From the NCBI RefSeq assembly GCF_024347535.1, contig NZ_AP025497.1, positions 124,001 through 188,000 on the forward strand: a stretch of 64,000 bases of DNA, in the 5' to 3' direction. Position numbers and translations under genes: made by a program. Below are positions 31,341 through 43,290 of this stretch, one piece after another (position 1 is the first letter of the stretch; the number at the start of each line of letters is the position of its first letter). The stretch comes from Vibrio kanaloae. Lineage in GTDB: Bacteria; Pseudomonadota; Gammaproteobacteria; Enterobacterales; Vibrionaceae. The notes below the pieces were generated by a model that did no database searches, had not been told where the DNA came from, and saw only the letters and a program-made list of their open reading frames with translations.

Positions 31341-31889
31341 ATGAGTGAAGCTCCAAAAAAACGTTGGTATGTAGTTCAAGCCTTTTCTGGCTTTGAAGGT
31401 CGTGTTGCTCAGTCGCTACGCGAGCATATTAAAATGCACAACATGGAAGAATTCTTTGGTGACGTTTTAGTACCTACTGAAGAAGTAGTGGAAATGCGTG
31501 CAGGTCAACGCCGTAAAAGTGAACGTAAATTCTTCCCTGGCTACGTCTTAGTTCAAATGATCATGAATGATGAATCATGGCACTTAGTACGCAGCATTCC
31601 GCGTGTTATGGGCTTCATTGGTGGTACCTCTGATCGTCCTGCACCAATCACTGATAAAGAAGCTGATGCTATTTTGAACCGTCTAGAGAAAGCGAGCGAG
31701 TCTCCACGTCCTAAGACAATGTTCGAAGCGGGTGAAGTGGTTCGTGTGAACGATGGTCCATTTGCTGATTTTAACGGTACTGTTGAAGAAGTAGATTACG
31801 AGAAAAGCCGTATTAAGGTATCTGTATCGATCTTTGGTCGTGCAACACCGGTTGAGCTTGAATTTGGTCAAGTCGAAAAACTGGATTAA
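31341..31889 (+). CDS. nusG: Transcription termination/antitermination factor NusG
   Basis: NusG binds RNA polymerase through its N-terminal domain and Rho or ribosomal protein S10 through its KOW domain, and takes part in rRNA antitermination. The 182 residues start [11 protein letters not shown]. The C-terminal KOW domain reads [21 protein letters not shown]. coli NusG has 181 residues. It is the last gene of the secE-nusG unit and is followed by a terminator. Confidence 0.97.
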   Translation: MSEAPKKRWYVVQAFSGFEGRVAQSLREHIKMHNMEEFFGDVLVPTEEVVEMRAGQRRKSERKFFPGYVLVQMIMNDESWHLVRSIPRVMGFIGGTSDRPAPITDKEADAILNRLEKASESPRPKTMFEAGEVVRVNDGPFADFNGTVEEVDYEKSRIKVSVSIFGRATPVELEFGQVEKLD

Positions 31890-31973
31890 TACTCTTACCT
31901 TTTGAGCAAGTTGTGGATAAATAGTTTATAAGCTGTTCAAAATCAAAGAGTATAAAAAATCACCTTTTTAGGG

Positions 31974-32002
31974 TTGTTAAAGGCGCGAATTATGATTATA
32001 AT
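31974..32002 (+). promoter_or_regulatory. Promoter of rplKA
   Basis: TTGTTA (31974-31979), a 17-bp spacer and a consensus TATAAT (31997-32002), with discriminator TTCGCGCC. The -10 element lies in the loop of the nusG terminator hairpin. Transcripts would start near 32009 and have a leader of about 95 bases before rplK. Confidence 0.65.
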
Positions 32003-32015
32003 TTCGCGCCTTTTT
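31981..32015 (+). terminator. Terminator of secE-nusG
   Basis: AGGCGCGAA/TTCGCGCCT with a 13-base loop, followed by TTTTT. It overlaps the predicted rplK promoter. Confidence 0.8.
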
Positions 32016-32102
32016 GCTTCTATGGAAGCGGAAAAGAGTTAATTGAAATTATGGGGAGCTTGCTTGACGGCTGGCGCATGTACCCAAATATTAGGAAATA
32101 TC

Positions 32103-32531
32103 ATGGCTAAGAAAGTTGAAGCTTATATCAAACTGCAAGTTGCAGCTGGTATGGCAAACCCAAGTCCACCGGTTGGTCCTGCTCTAGGTCAACACGGCGT
32201 GAACATCATGGAATTCTGTAAAGCGTTCAACGCAAAAACAGAATCTGTTGAGAAAGGTCTACCTACTCCAGTAGTTATTACTGTTTACAACGACCGTTCT
32301 TTCACGTTCGTAACTAAGACTCCACCTGCTGCTGTTCTTCTTAAGAAAGCTGCTGGCGTTAAGTCTGGTTCTGGTCGTCCAAACACTGAAAAAGTGGGCA
32401 CTGTAACTGACGCTCAAATCCAAGAAATCGCAGAAACTAAAGCTGCTGATATGACTGGTGCTGACATCGAAGCAATGAAGCGTTCTATTGCTGGTACTGC
32501 TCGTTCAATGGGCCTAGTGGTAGAGGGATAA
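32103..32531 (+). CDS. rplK: 50S ribosomal protein L11
   Basis: L11 binds the GTPase-associated centre of 23S rRNA and is needed for RelA activation. The 142 residues begin [20 protein letters not shown] and equal the E. coli length. ATG 32103 follows AGGAAATATC. Lysines near the N-terminus are methylation targets of PrmA, encoded here at 56558-57445. It is the first gene of the rplKA unit, normally feedback-controlled by L1 binding the leader. Confidence 0.98.
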   Translation: MAKKVEAYIKLQVAAGMANPSPPVGPALGQHGVNIMEFCKAFNAKTESVEKGLPTPVVITVYNDRSFTFVTKTPPAAVLLKKAAGVKSGSGRPNTEKVGTVTDAQIQEIAETKAADMTGADIEAMKRSIAGTARSMGLVVEG

Positions 32532-32535
32532 GATC

Positions 32536-33240
32536 ATGGCAAAACTTACTAAGCGTATGCGCGTAATCCGCGACAAAGTTGATTCAACTAAAGAATACGA
32601 GATCAACGAAGCTGTTGCTCTTCTTAAAGAACTAGCAACTGCTAAGTTCGTTGAGTCTGTAGACGTTGCTGTTAACCTAGGCATCGATGCTCGTAAATCT
32701 GACCAAAACGTTCGTGGCGCAACTGTGTTACCTCACGGTACTGGCCGTGACATCCGCGTTGCTGTTTTCACTCAAGGTGCAAACGCAGAAGCTGCTAAAG
32801 CTGCTGGCGCAGATATCGTTGGTATGGAAGATCTTGCTGAGCAAGTGAAAAAAGGCGAAATGAACTTCGACGTAGTTGTTGCTTCTCCAGATGCAATGCG
32901 TGTTGTTGGTCAACTAGGTACAATCCTAGGTCCACGCGGCCTTATGCCAAACCCTAAAGTTGGTACTGTAACTCCTAACGTTGCTGAAGCGGTTAAGAAC
33001 GCTAAAGCTGGTCAGGTTCGTTACCGTAACGACAAGAACGGCATCATCCACACTACTATCGGTAAAGCATCTTTCGAAGCTAACCAGCTTCAAGAGAACC
33101 TAGAAGCACTTCTAGTTGCTCTTAAGAAAGCTAAGCCTTCTTCAGCTAAAGGTTCTTACCTGAAGAAAGTAAGCATCTCGACTACGATGGGTGCTGGTGT
33201 TGCTGTTGATCAAGCTAGTCTTGATACTCAAGCAAACTAA
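32536..33240 (+). CDS. rplA: 50S ribosomal protein L1
   Basis: L1 forms the mobile stalk at the ribosomal E site and represses its own operon. It has 234 residues, with the conserved [12 protein letters not shown] and [16 protein letters not shown] segments. It starts four bases after the rplK stop, with heavy codon bias. Confidence 0.98.
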   Translation: MAKLTKRMRVIRDKVDSTKEYEINEAVALLKELATAKFVESVDVAVNLGIDARKSDQNVRGATVLPHGTGRDIRVAVFTQGANAEAAKAAGADIVGMEDLAEQVKKGEMNFDVVVASPDAMRVVGQLGTILGPRGLMPNPKVGTVTPNVAEAVKNAKAGQVRYRNDKNGIIHTTIGKASFEANQLQENLEALLVALKKAKPSSAKGSYLKKVSISTTMGAGVAVDQASLDTQAN

Positions 33241-33241
33241 T

Positions 33242-33269
33242 TTGCTTAGGCGCAGATTTAGTGTATACT
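33242..33269 (+). promoter_or_regulatory. Promoter of rplJL-rpoBC
   Basis: TTGCTT (33242-33247), a 16-bp spacer and TATACT (33264-33269), discriminator TCTGCGCC. The -10 ends exactly where the right arm of an 11-bp inverted repeat (33246-33256 with 33270-33280) begins. The same repeat could act as a weak terminator or RNase site for rplA transcripts; no T-run follows it. Confidence 0.6.
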
Positions 33270-33325
33270 TCTGCGCCTAATATTTGTGGTTGGATGGTTT
33301 TAAAGCAATTTGAAATTATCTATCC

Positions 33326-33392
33326 CAAGACCGTAGGCGCTATCGATTTTCATCAGATTGTTGATGGCTTAATAAAACCTACGTAGGCGATG
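33326..33392 (+). promoter_or_regulatory. Ribosomal protein L10 leader (autoregulatory mRNA element)
   Basis: The leader contains AAGACCGTAGGCGC and ACCTACGTAGGCGATG, the two halves of the conserved L10 leader that fold around an internal loop. Known role: L10 with L7/L12 binds it and represses translation of rplJ. The remaining bases up to 33490 hold a further A/T-rich segment and the ribosome binding site. Confidence 0.75.
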
Positions 33393-33490
33393 TTGTGGTT
33401 TGAAGTGAATTTATTCATTTTTAAATAACATCGTAAACGCTCAATACATTTTGTATTGGGTGCTGTAATCACAACCAGAGGTTAATCCAA

Positions 33491-33985
33491 ATGGCTTTAA
33501 ATCTTCAAGACAAAAAAGCAATTGTTGCTGAAGTCAACGAAGCTGCCAGTGGTGCACTTTCTGCAGTTGTAGCTGATTCTCGTGGCGTTGAAGTTGGCGC
33601 AATGACTTCTCTACGTAAACAAGCTCGCGAAGCGGGTGTTTACATGAAAGTTGTTCGTAACACACTAGCACGCCGTGCGGTTCAGGGTACAGACTACGAG
33701 TGTCTAGTAGACACTTTCACTGGTCCTACTCTGATCGCATTCTCTAATGAGCACCCAGGTGCTGCAGCGCGTCTTTTCAAAGACTTCGCTAAAGAGAATA
33801 AAGATTTCGAGATCAAAGCTGCTGCATTTGAAGGCGCAGTTACTGATGCTGAAGTACTAGCGACACTACCAACTTACGACGAAGCAATTGCACGCCTAAT
33901 GATGTGCATGAAAGAAGCTTCTGCTGGCAAGCTGGTTCGTACTATCGCTGCTGTTCGCGACCAAAAAGAAGAAGCTGCGGCATAA
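33491..33985 (+). CDS. rplJ: 50S ribosomal protein L10
   Basis: L10 anchors L7/L12 dimers on the ribosome stalk and autoregulates through the leader upstream. It has 164 residues, starting [19 protein letters not shown] as in E. coli; the C-terminal helix that carries L7/L12 is present ([19 protein letters not shown]). ATG is preceded by AGAGG. It forms the rplJL-rpoBC unit. Confidence 0.97.
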   Translation: MALNLQDKKAIVAEVNEAASGALSAVVADSRGVEVGAMTSLRKQAREAGVYMKVVRNTLARRAVQGTDYECLVDTFTGPTLIAFSNEHPGAAARLFKDFAKENKDFEIKAAAFEGAVTDAEVLATLPTYDEAIARLMMCMKEASAGKLVRTIAAVRDQKEEAAA

Positions 33986-34042
33986 GCCTTGCTTTTCACT
34001 GGTTGCTATTTAAACTTATTGTTGACTTAAAAGAGAATTGTT

Positions 34043-34411
34043 ATGTCTATTACTAACGAGCAAATCCTAGACGCAGTTGCAGAAATGTCTGTAATGCAAG
34101 TTGTTGAGCTTATCGAAGCTATGGAAGAGAAATTCGGCGTTACTGCAGCAGCTGCTGTTGTAGCTGGCGGCGCTGCTGGCGGCGAAGCTGCTGCTGAGCA
34201 AACTGAATTCGACGTTATCCTAACAGGTGCTGGCGCTAACAAAGTACAAGTTATCAAAGCTGTACGTGGCGCAACTGGCCTAGGTCTTAAAGAAGCTAAA
34301 GGTCTTGTAGACTCAGCTCCTGCAGCGCTTAAAGAAGGCGTTGACAAAGCTGAAGCTGAAGCTCTTAAAGCACAGCTAGAAGAAGCTGGCGCTTCTGTTG
34401 AAGTTAAGTAA
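34043..34411 (+). CDS. rplL: 50S ribosomal protein L7/L12
   Basis: The stalk protein that recruits translational GTPases. The 122 residues have an N-terminal dimerisation domain, an Ala/Gly-rich hinge (about 36-52) and the C-terminal domain [29 protein letters not shown] (read in parts). It lies 57 bases after rplJ. Confidence 0.97.
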   Translation: MSITNEQILDAVAEMSVMQVVELIEAMEEKFGVTAAAAVVAGGAAGGEAAAEQTEFDVILTGAGANKVQVIKAVRGATGLGLKEAKGLVDSAPAALKEGVDKAEAEALKAQLEEAGASVEVK

Positions 34412-34443
34412 TTACTACTTAATTTCATAGCCGAAAGGCTAAT

Positions 34444-34474
34444 GGCTGGTGGTTAATTAACCACCGGCCTTTTT
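34444..34474 (+). terminator. Attenuator between rplL and rpoB
   Basis: GGTGGTTAA/TTAACCACC extended by GGC/GCC and followed by TTTTT. In E. coli a partial terminator here lets only a fraction of transcripts reach rpoBC, which sets the lower RNA polymerase level; the same role is inferred. The remaining bases to 34645 show no other clear site. Confidence 0.85.
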
Positions 34475-34645
34475 GCGCTGTAGGGCTATGACGAAATTTC
34501 CGCTGTTTAACCGTCATAATCCGAGCAAAAAAACAGTCATTTTTTCGAAATGATTGTTCACTACAGTAAACAGCTGTTTGTCACCACCCCCTCTGAAGAG
34601 TGTTTTGGGTGGTTTGGGTCACTTATCAGCGAGCTGAGGAACCCC

Positions 34646-37600
34646 ATGGTTTACTCTTATACCGAGAAAAAGCGCATCCGTAAGGATTTTGGTACTCGTC
34701 CACAAGTTTTGGACATTCCATACCTACTATCGATCCAGCTTGATTCTTTCGACAAATTCATCGAACAGGATCCTGAAGGTCAATACGGTCTTGAAGCTGC
34801 TTTCCGTTCTGTATTTCCAATTCAGAGCTACAACGGCAATTCTGAGCTGCAATACGTTAGCTACCGTCTTGGTGAGCCAGTTTTTGACGTTAAAGAATGT
34901 CAAATCCGCGGTGTTACTTACTCAAAGCCACTACGCGTAAAACTACGTTTAGTTATCTTTGATCGAGACGCACCAGCAGGTACTGTAAAAGACATTAAAG
35001 AACAAGAAGTCTACATGGGCGAAATTCCGCTTATGACAGACAATGGTACTTTCGTAATTAATGGTACCGAGAGGGTTATCGTATCCCAGCTGCACCGAAG
35101 CCCAGGCGTGTTCTTCGACAGTGATAAGGGTAAGACTCACTCATCAGGTAAAGTTCTTTATAACGCACGTGTAATTCCTTACCGTGGCTCATGGTTAGAC
35201 TTTGAGTTCGATCCTAAGGATAACTTATTCGTACGTATCGACCGTCGTCGTAAACTACCAGCATCGATTATTCTTCGTGCACTTGGTAAATCGACTGAAG
35301 AGATCCTTGATCTGTTCTTCGACAAAGTGAACTTCGAAGTTAAAGACCAAACTCTTCTTATGGAGTTGGTTCCTGATCGTCTACGTGGTGAAACTGCGTC
35401 ATTCGACATCGAAGCAAACGGCAAAACTTACGTTGAGACTGGTCGTCGTGTTACTGCTCGCCATATCCGTCAACTTGAAAAAGATGGCGTTGAGCACATC
35501 GAAGTACCAGTAGAGTACATCGTTGGTAAAGTTGCATCTAAAGATTACATCAATGAAGCAACTGGCGAGATCATCGTTGGCGCGAACCAAGAGATTAGCC
35601 TAGAAGCACTTGCTAACCTGTCTCAAGCAGGCCACAAGGCTCTACAAACTCTGTTCACGAATGACCTAGATCACGGTCCATTCATGTCGGACACTCTACG
35701 TGCCGATAGCACAGTAGATCGCATCTCTGCATTGGTAGAAATCTACCGCATGATGCGTCCTGGCGAGCCACCAACGAAAGAAGCTGCAGAATCATTGTTC
35801 GAAAGCCTATTCTTCTCTGAAGATCGTTACGACCTATCAACTGTAGGCCGTATGAAGTTCAACAGCTCTATCGAGCGTGAAGAAGAAGAAGAGCGCGGTA
35901 CTCTGGATGAATCAGACATCATCGAAGTGATGAAGAAACTGATTGGTATCCGTAACGGTATTGGTGAAGTGGACGACATCGACCACCTTGGCAACCGTCG
36001 TATCCGTTCTGTTGGTGAAATGGCAGAAAACCAATTCCGTGTTGGTCTAGTTCGTGTAGAACGTGCCGTAAAAGAGCGCCTAAGCCTTGGTGACCTTGAC
36101 GCAATCATGCCTCAAGACCTTATCAACGCTAAGCCTATCTCTGCTGCAGTGAAAGAATTCTTTGGCTCTTCACAGCTTTCACAGTTCATGGACCAAAACA
36201 ACCCATTGTCAGAAGTTACGCACAAGCGTCGTATCTCTGCTTTAGGTCCCGGTGGTCTTACTCGTGAGCGCGCAGGCTTCGAAGTACGTGACGTTCACGT
36301 AACTCACTACGGTCGTCTATGTCCGATCGAAACGCCTGAAGGTCCAAACATCGGTCTAATTAACTCGCTATCTGCGTTTGCACGTTGTAACGATTACGGT
36401 TTCCTAGAAACTCCGTACCGTCGTGTTGTGGATGGTGTAGTAACAGAAGAAGTTGATTACCTGTCTGCAATCCAGGAAGGTCAATTCGTAATCGCGCAGG
36501 CAAACACTGTTCTTACAGAAGAAGGTACGTTTGCAGATGAGCTAATCACAGCTCGTCAAAAAGGTGAATCAGGTCTTCACCCTCGTGATCACGTTGACTA
36601 CATGGACGTTGCGACAAACCAAGTAGTATCTATCGCTGCTTCGCTTATCCCGTTCCTAGAACACGATGATGCGAACCGTGCATTGATGGGTGCGAACATG
36701 CAACGTCAAGCAGTACCAACACTTAAGGCTGATAAGCCTCTAGTCGGTACTGGTATTGAACGTAACATCGCCGTTGACTCTGGTGTTACAGCGGTTGCTA
36801 AGCGTGGTGGTCAAGTTCAGTCTGTAGACGCTTCTCGTATCGTAGTTAAGGTTAACGAAGATGAATTGGTACCTGGCGAAGCTGGTATCGATATCTACAA
36901 CCTAACTAAGTACACGCGTTCGAACCAAAATACATGTATTAACCAACGTCCAACTGTACTTCCTGGCGAACCAGTTGCACGAGGCGACGTGCTTGCTGAT
37001 GGTCCTTCAACTGACCTTGGTGAACTAGCTCTTGGCCAAAACATGCGTATCGCGTTCATGCCTTGGAACGGTTACAACTTCGAAGACTCGATCTTAGTAT
37101 CTGAGCGCGTAGTTCAAGAAGACCGTTTCACGACAATCCACATTCAAGAACTATCTTGTGTGGCTCGTGATACTAAGCTGGGCTCTGAAGAGATCACAGC
37201 TGATATTCCAAACGTAGGTGAGTCTGCTCTGTCTAAACTAGACGAGTCAGGTATCGTTTACATTGGTGCTGAAGTTAAGGGTGGCGACATCCTAGTTGGT
37301 AAAGTAACCCCTAAAGGTGAAACTCAACTGACTCCTGAAGAGAAGCTACTACGTGCGATCTTTGGTGAGAAAGCATCTGATGTTAAAGATACTTCGCTAC
37401 GTGTACCAAACTCTGTTTCAGGTACTATCATCGATGTACAAGTCTTCACTCGCGATGGCGTAGAGAAAGACAAGCGTGCACTTGAAATCGAACAGATGCA
37501 GCTTAAAGAAGCTAAGAAAGACCTAACTGAAGAGTTCCAAATTCTTGAGGGTGGCCTTCTTAACCGTGTTAAAGCTGTACTTCTGTCTGGTGGTTACTCT

Positions 37601-38674
37601 GAAGCTAAGCTTGATACTATCGGTCGTAAGCAATGGTTAGAGCAAGTTCTAGAAGACGACGCGCTACAAACACAGCTTGAGCAACTTGCTGAGCAGTGGG
37701 ATGAGCTAAAAGCTGACTTCGATAAGAAGTTTGAAACTAAGCGTCGTAAAATCACTCAAGGTGATGATCTAGCGCCTGGCGTTCTTAAGATTGTTAAAGT
37801 TTACCTAGCGGTTAAACGTCGTATCCAGCCTGGTGATAAGATGGCCGGTCGTCACGGTAACAAAGGTGTAATCTCTAAGATTAACCCTGTTGAAGACATG
37901 CCATACGATGAGAAAGGTCAGCCTGTAGACATCGTACTTAACCCGCTGGGTGTACCATCGCGTATGAACATCGGTCAGATCCTAGAAGTACACTTAGGTT
38001 TGGCTGCGAAAGGTATCGGTGACAAGATCAACCAAATGGTTAAGGAACAACAAGAACTGCATAAGTTCCGTGAGTTCCTACAGAAGGTTTATGATCTTGG
38101 TGAGACTCGTCAGAAAGTTGATATTGCAGAATTGTCTGATGATCAAGTTCGTACACTGATTAAGAACCTACGTGGCGGTCTACCGATTGCTACTCCTGTG
38201 TTCGACGGTGCTTCTGAGCCTCTAATCAAAGAACTACTTAAACTGGGTGATCTGCCAGAATCTGGTCAGCTTAAACTGTTTGATGGTCGTACTGGTGATT
38301 CGTTTGAGCGTCCTGTAACTGTTGGTTACATGTACATGCTGAAACTAAACCACTTGGTTGATGACAAGATGCATGCTCGTTCGACGGGTTCTTACAGCCT
38401 AGTAACTCAGCAACCACTTGGTGGTAAAGCTCAGTTCGGTGGTCAGCGTTTCGGTGAGATGGAAGTATGGGCACTAGAAGCATACGGTGCTGCATATACT
38501 CTACAAGAAATGCTAACAGTTAAGTCAGATGACGTTAACGGCCGTACTAAGATGTATAAGAACATCGTAGACGGTAACCATAGCATGGAACCTGGTATGC
38601 CTGAGTCGTTCAACGTACTGTTGAAAGAGATTCGCTCGCTAGGTATCAACATCGAGCTAGAAGACGAAGAGTAA
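34646..38674 (+). CDS. rpoB: DNA-directed RNA polymerase subunit beta
   Basis: The 1342 residues equal E. coli. ATG 34646 ([16 protein letters not shown]) follows GAGGA; the open frame extends upstream to 34550, but without relatives. The rifampicin pocket [20 protein letters not shown] is wild-type (rifampicin-sensitive residues intact). The active-site block [17 protein letters not shown] and the C-terminal [20 protein letters not shown] are conserved. It is co-transcribed with rpoC after 91 bases. Confidence 0.98.
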   Translation: MVYSYTEKKRIRKDFGTRPQVLDIPYLLSIQLDSFDKFIEQDPEGQYGLEAAFRSVFPIQSYNGNSELQYVSYRLGEPVFDVKECQIRGVTYSKPLRVKLRLVIFDRDAPAGTVKDIKEQEVYMGEIPLMTDNGTFVINGTERVIVSQLHRSPGVFFDSDKGKTHSSGKVLYNARVIPYRGSWLDFEFDPKDNLFVRIDRRRKLPASIILRALGKSTEEILDLFFDKVNFEVKDQTLLMELVPDRLRGETASFDIEANGKTYVETGRRVTARHIRQLEKDGVEHIEVPVEYIVGKVASKDYINEATGEIIVGANQEISLEALANLSQAGHKALQTLFTNDLDHGPFMSDTLRADSTVDRISALVEIYRMMRPGEPPTKEAAESLFESLFFSEDRYDLSTVGRMKFNSSIEREEEEERGTLDESDIIEVMKKLIGIRNGIGEVDDIDHLGNRRIRSVGEMAENQFRVGLVRVERAVKERLSLGDLDAIMPQDLINAKPISAAVKEFFGSSQLSQFMDQNNPLSEVTHKRRISALGPGGLTRERAGFEVRDVHVTHYGRLCPIETPEGPNIGLINSLSAFARCNDYGFLETPYRRVVDGVVTEEVDYLSAIQEGQFVIAQANTVLTEEGTFADELITARQKGESGLHPRDHVDYMDVATNQVVSIAASLIPFLEHDDANRALMGANMQRQAVPTLKADKPLVGTGIERNIAVDSGVTAVAKRGGQVQSVDASRIVVKVNEDELVPGEAGIDIYNLTKYTRSNQNTCINQRPTVLPGEPVARGDVLADGPSTDLGELALGQNMRIAFMPWNGYNFEDSILVSERVVQEDRFTTIHIQELSCVARDTKLGSEEITADIPNVGESALSKLDESGIVYIGAEVKGGDILVGKVTPKGETQLTPEEKLLRAIFGEKASDVKDTSLRVPNSVSGTIIDVQVFTRDGVEKDKRALEIEQMQLKEAKKDLTEEFQILEGGLLNRVKAVLLSGGYSEAKLDTIGRKQWLEQVLEDDALQTQLEQLAEQWDELKADFDKKFETKRRKITQGDDLAPGVLKIVKVYLAVKRRIQPGDKMAGRHGNKGVISKINPVEDMPYDEKGQPVDIVLNPLGVPSRMNIGQILEVHLGLAAKGIGDKINQMVKEQQELHKFREFLQKVYDLGETRQKVDIAELSDDQVRTLIKNLRGGLPIATPVFDGASEPLIKELLKLGDLPESGQLKLFDGRTGDSFERPVTVGYMYMLKLNHLVDDKMHARSTGSYSLVTQQPLGGKAQFGGQRFGEMEVWALEAYGAAYTLQEMLTVKSDDVNGRTKMYKNIVDGNHSMEPGMPESFNVLLKEIRSLGINIELEDEE

Positions 38675-38765
38675 TCCCTCCTCTTTTTAAAAGAAGATAG
38701 GATTATTTGGTAAAAGGGAGCTTGCTACAGCAGTGAGCTCCTTTAACTCCTTACAGGAGCTGAAT

Positions 38766-41700
38766 GTGAAAGACTTATTAAACTTTCTAAAAGCACAGCA
38801 TAAGACCGAAGAATTTGATGCAATCAAAATCGGTCTATCTTCACCAGACATGATTCGTTCATGGTCTTTTGGTGAAGTTAAAAAGCCGGAAACAATTAAC
38901 TATCGTACGTTCAAACCTGAACGTGATGGTCTGTTCTGTGCACGTATTTTTGGTCCAGTTAAAGACTATGAATGTCTTTGTGGCAAATACAAGCGCCTGA
39001 AGCACCGTGGTGTTATCTGTGAGAAGTGTGGCGTTGAAGTTACACAAACTAAAGTTCGTCGTGACCGAATGGGCCACATCGAGCTAGCTTCACCAGTGGC
39101 TCACATCTGGTTCCTTAAATCACTACCGTCTCGTATCGGTTTGTTGATGGATATCCCTCTACGTGATATCGAGCGTGTTCTTTACTTCGAAATGTACGTA
39201 GTAACTGAACCAGGTATGACTGATCTAGAAAAATCTCAGATGCTTACTGAAGAAGAGTATCTGGATCGCCTAGAAGAATGGGGTGACGAATTCACTGCTA
39301 AGATGGGTGCTGAAGCGATCAAAGATCTGCTTTCAACAATGGACCTTCATCAAGAAGTGGAAGAAATGCGTGAAGAGTTAGAAACAACTAACTCAGAAAC
39401 TAAGCGTAAGAAAGTTACTAAGCGTTTGAAGCTAGTGGAAGCGTTTATTGCATCGGGTAACGATCCGCAATGGATGATCCTAACTGTTCTTCCGGTACTT
39501 CCGCCAGATCTACGTCCTCTAGTACCTCTAGATGGCGGTCGTTTTGCGACTTCAGATCTGAACGACCTTTATCGTCGTGTGATCAACCGTAACAACCGTT
39601 TGAAGCGCCTTCTAGAGCTAGCGGCTCCAGACATCATCGTACGTAACGAAAAGCGTATGTTGCAAGAGTCTGTTGATGCCCTTCTAGATAACGGTCGTCG
39701 TGGTCGTGCAATTACAGGTTCGAACAAGCGCCCTCTGAAATCTCTTGCTGATATGATCAAGGGTAAACAAGGTCGTTTCCGTCAAAACCTTCTAGGTAAA
39801 CGTGTAGACTACTCTGGCCGTTCTGTAATCACAGTAGGTCCATACCTTCGTCTACATCAGTGTGGTCTTCCTAAGAAGATGGCGCTAGAGCTATTTAAGC
39901 CGTTCATCTACAGCAAGCTAGAAACTCGTGGCATGGCTACGACTATCAAAGCAGCTAAGAAGATGGTAGAGCGTGAAGAAGCTATCGTTTGGGATATCCT
40001 AGATGAAGTTATCCGTGAACACCCAGTACTGCTTAACCGTGCACCTACACTTCACCGTCTAGGTATCCAAGCGTTTGAACCAGTACTAATCGAAGGTAAA
40101 GCGATTCAGCTTCACCCACTTGTGTGTGCGGCATACAACGCCGACTTCGATGGTGACCAAATGGCGGTACACGTGCCTCTAACTTTAGAAGCACAGCTTG
40201 AAGCACGTACACTGATGATGTCGACGAATAACATTCTGTCGCCAGCGTCAGGTGATCCGATCATCGTACCTTCTCAGGACGTTGTATTGGGTCTTTACTA
40301 CATGACTCGTGAAAAGATCAATGTGAAAGGCGAAGGTATGTACCTTGCTGGCCCTGAAGAGGCTGAGAAGGCATACCGTACTAAGAGTGCAGAGCTACAC
40401 GCTCGCGTTAAAGTTCGTATCACTGAGACTGTAGTAGACGAAGATGGTAACAGCACTACTGAAACGAAGATGGTTGATACAACTGTCGGCCGTGCAATGC
40501 TATGGCAAATCGTTCCAGCTGGCCTACCGTACAGCATCGTTAACCAAAAGTTAGGTAAGAAGCAAATTTCTACCCTTCTTAACGAAGCGTACCGTAAGCT
40601 TGGTCTTAAAGACACAGTCGTATTCGCTGACCAAATCATGTACGCAGGTTTTGCATACGCGGCACTTTCTGGTGTTTCTGTAGGTATCGACGATATGGTT
40701 GTACCTCAAGCGAAATACGATGAAATTGAATCTGCTGAAGAAGAAGTTCGTGAAATCCAAGAGCAATTCCAATCTGGTCTTGTTACTGCGGGTGAGCGTT
40801 ACAACAAAGTTATCGATATCTGGGCGTCTACGAACGACCGTGTTGCGAAAGCAATGATGGATAACCTTTCTTCTGAAACCGTTATTAACCGTGACGGCGA
40901 AGAAGAACAGCAAGAATCGTTCAACAGCATCTACATGATGGCCGACTCGGGCGCACGTGGTTCTGCAGCTCAGATTCGTCAGCTAGCGGGTATGCGTGGT
41001 CTGATGGCGCGTCCAGATGGTTCAATCATCGAAACGCCGATCACTGCGAACTTTAAAGAAGGTCTAAACGTCCTTCAGTACTTTATCTCAACGCACGGTG
41101 CTCGTAAGGGTCTTGCGGATACAGCACTGAAAACAGCAAACTCGGGTTACCTAACTCGTCGTCTAGTAGACGTTGCTCAAGACGTTGTAGTACACGAACA
41201 TGACTGTGGTACGCAAGAAGGTATCGACATGATGCCTCACATCGAAGGTGGTGACGTTAAAGTTGCACTTTCTGAGCTTGCTCTAGGTCGTGTAGTTGCT
41301 GAAGACGTTCTTAAGCCTGGTACTGACGATGTACTGATTCCACGTAATACTCTGATTGATGAGAAGTGGTGTCAAATCATGGAAGACAACTCAGTAGATA
41401 GCATGAAAGTGCGCTCTGTAGTTACCTGTGATGCAGACTTCGGTTGTTGTGCGCAGTGTTACGGCCGTGACTTAGCACGTGGTCACCTAGTGAACCAAGG
41501 TGAAGCAGTTGGTGTTATCGCTGCACAATCTATCGGTGAACCGGGTACACAGCTAACGATGCGTACGTTCCACATCGGTGGTGCAGCATCTACTGCAGCA
41601 GCAGAGAACAGCATCCAAGCTAAAACTACGGGTACTGTGAAGCTTCACAACGCTAAGTTCGTAATCAACAAAGATAAGAAGCTAGTCATTACTTCTCGTG

Positions 41701-42968
41701 CATCTGAGATGACGATTATTGATGAGTTCGGTCGTACTAAAGAGAAGCATAAACTTCCTTACGGTTCGATTCTGAGCAAAGCAGATAACGACGCAGTGGA
41801 AGCTGGCGAAGTTGTCGCTAACTGGGAAGCTCACACCATGCCAATCATCACTGAAGTGGCAGGTCGCATCCAGTTCGTTGATATGATCGATGGCGTAACC
41901 GTTTCTCGTCAAACAGATGATCTGACTGGTCTTTCTTCAAGTGAAGTGACAGACACAGCAGCTCGTCCAGCAGCAGGTAAAGATATGCGTCCAGCAATCA
42001 AACTTGTTGACGAGCAAGGTAACGATGTAATGATCCCTGGTACTGATATGCCAGCTCACTACTTCTTGCCTGGTAAAGCGATTGTAAACATTGAAGATGG
42101 CGCTGAAGTTGGCATTGGTGACACACTATCTCGTATCCCTCAAAAATCGAGCGGAAACAAAGATATCACCGGTGGTCTACCACGCGTAGCAGACCTATTC
42201 GAAGCTCGTAAGCCTAAAGAGCCTGCGATTCTTGCTGAGCACACAGGTACTGTGTCTTTCGGTAAAGAAACGAAAGGTAAACGTCGTCTAGTAATCACTC
42301 GTGAAGGCGGTGAAGCTTACGAAGAGATGATTCCTAAGCATCGTCAATTGAACGTGTTCGAAGGTGAGAAGATTGAACGTGGTGATGTAATCGCCGACGG
42401 TCCTGAAACTCCACACGATATTCTGCGTCTACGTGGTATCCACGCTGTGACTCAGTACATCGCGAACGAAGTTCAAGAAGTTTACCGCTTACAAGGCGTT
42501 AAGATTAACGATAAGCACATTGAAACTATCGTTCGTCAAATGCTACGTAAGTGTACAATCACTCATTCTGGTGACTCTCAGTTCCTACCTGGCGAACAAG
42601 TTGAGTATCACAATGTTAAGATTGCTAACCGTAAGCTAGAAGCTGAAGGTAAAGAACTAGTACGTTTCGAACGTGATCTACTAGGTATTACTAAAGCATC
42701 TCTTGCAACTGAGTCATTTATCTCAGCGGCATCGTTCCAAGAAACGACTCGCGTACTAACAGAAGCTGCGGTTTCTGGTAAGCGTGATGACCTTCGCGGT
42801 CTGAAAGAGAACGTAATTGTTGGTCGTCTGATCCCAGCAGGTACTGGTTTCGCATACCATCAAGAGCGTCAAGCTAAGCGTGAAGAAGAGCAAGACGGTC
42901 CTTCAGCTGAACAAGCTACTGACAATCTAGCAGCACTTCTAAATGCTGGTTTCTCTTCAGAAGAGTAA
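38766..42968 (+). CDS. rpoC: DNA-directed RNA polymerase subunit beta'
   Basis: The 1400 residues include the zinc ribbon [20 protein letters not shown], the catalytic [12 protein letters not shown] that holds Mg2+, a second zinc site ([15 protein letters not shown]) and the trigger-loop region [19 protein letters not shown] 38766 is chosen because GGAG lies six bases upstream and the protein then begins [11 protein letters not shown] as in E. coli; an in-frame GTG 33 bases earlier is not needed. It is the last gene of the operon, followed by a strong terminator. Confidence 0.98.
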   Translation: MKDLLNFLKAQHKTEEFDAIKIGLSSPDMIRSWSFGEVKKPETINYRTFKPERDGLFCARIFGPVKDYECLCGKYKRLKHRGVICEKCGVEVTQTKVRRDRMGHIELASPVAHIWFLKSLPSRIGLLMDIPLRDIERVLYFEMYVVTEPGMTDLEKSQMLTEEEYLDRLEEWGDEFTAKMGAEAIKDLLSTMDLHQEVEEMREELETTNSETKRKKVTKRLKLVEAFIASGNDPQWMILTVLPVLPPDLRPLVPLDGGRFATSDLNDLYRRVINRNNRLKRLLELAAPDIIVRNEKRMLQESVDALLDNGRRGRAITGSNKRPLKSLADMIKGKQGRFRQNLLGKRVDYSGRSVITVGPYLRLHQCGLPKKMALELFKPFIYSKLETRGMATTIKAAKKMVEREEAIVWDILDEVIREHPVLLNRAPTLHRLGIQAFEPVLIEGKAIQLHPLVCAAYNADFDGDQMAVHVPLTLEAQLEARTLMMSTNNILSPASGDPIIVPSQDVVLGLYYMTREKINVKGEGMYLAGPEEAEKAYRTKSAELHARVKVRITETVVDEDGNSTTETKMVDTTVGRAMLWQIVPAGLPYSIVNQKLGKKQISTLLNEAYRKLGLKDTVVFADQIMYAGFAYAALSGVSVGIDDMVVPQAKYDEIESAEEEVREIQEQFQSGLVTAGERYNKVIDIWASTNDRVAKAMMDNLSSETVINRDGEEEQQESFNSIYMMADSGARGSAAQIRQLAGMRGLMARPDGSIIETPITANFKEGLNVLQYFISTHGARKGLADTALKTANSGYLTRRLVDVAQDVVVHEHDCGTQEGIDMMPHIEGGDVKVALSELALGRVVAEDVLKPGTDDVLIPRNTLIDEKWCQIMEDNSVDSMKVRSVVTCDADFGCCAQCYGRDLARGHLVNQGEAVGVIAAQSIGEPGTQLTMRTFHIGGAASTAAAENSIQAKTTGTVKLHNAKFVINKDKKLVITSRASEMTIIDEFGRTKEKHKLPYGSILSKADNDAVEAGEVVANWEAHTMPIITEVAGRIQFVDMIDGVTVSRQTDDLTGLSSSEVTDTAARPAAGKDMRPAIKLVDEQGNDVMIPGTDMPAHYFLPGKAIVNIEDGAEVGIGDTLSRIPQKSSGNKDITGGLPRVADLFEARKPKEPAILAEHTGTVSFGKETKGKRRLVITREGGEAYEEMIPKHRQLNVFEGEKIERGDVIADGPETPHDILRLRGIHAVTQYIANEVQEVYRLQGVKINDKHIETIVRQMLRKCTITHSGDSQFLPGEQVEYHNVKIANRKLEAEGKELVRFERDLLGITKASLATESFISAASFQETTRVLTEAAVSGKRDDLRGLKENVIVGRLIPAGTGFAYHQERQAKREEEQDGPSAEQATDNLAALLNAGFSSEE

Positions 42969-42998
42969 GCTCTACGAGTTGTCTCTAAGAGATAAGAA

Positions 42999-43024
42999 AA
43001 AGGCACCTTCGGGTGCCTTTTTTG
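42999..43024 (+). terminator. Terminator of the rplJL-rpoBC operon
   Basis: AAGGCACC-TTCG-GGTGCCTT followed by T residues. From here to the rsd terminator at 43250 I find no gene. Confidence 0.9.
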
Positions 43025-43249
43025 TATCTGGCGCATTGGTATTTAGCGATAGGAATAAAACAATAAACTGGCTTGGCTTATTTGGTTAATGGACTTGGAC
43101 ATGAGTAGGCTCTGAGCTCTGTTCTTTCAAGCTAACAGGTTGGCTATTAGTGTTGAGCCTGATTTGGCCTATAACCTATACCATCGTTAAAAATTAAAGT
43201 AAGAACGAGTAGGTTCTGGTGGATAGTTTGGATTAGCCATAGGCAAAAC

Positions 43250-43274
43250 AAAAAGCTTGCACAGGGGCAAGCTT
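43250..43274 (-). terminator. Terminator of rsd
   Basis: AAGCTTGC/GCAAGCTT with a six-base loop and an A-rich plus-strand flank, giving a U-tract for minus-strand rsd. Confidence 0.75.
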
Positions 43275-43290
43275 ATAAAGCGTTATAACA

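Noticed and set aside
34027-42000. Long minus-strand frames opposite rplL, rpoB and rpoC
   Set aside because: They are antisense shadows caused by strong codon bias in highly expressed genes, with no independent start signals.
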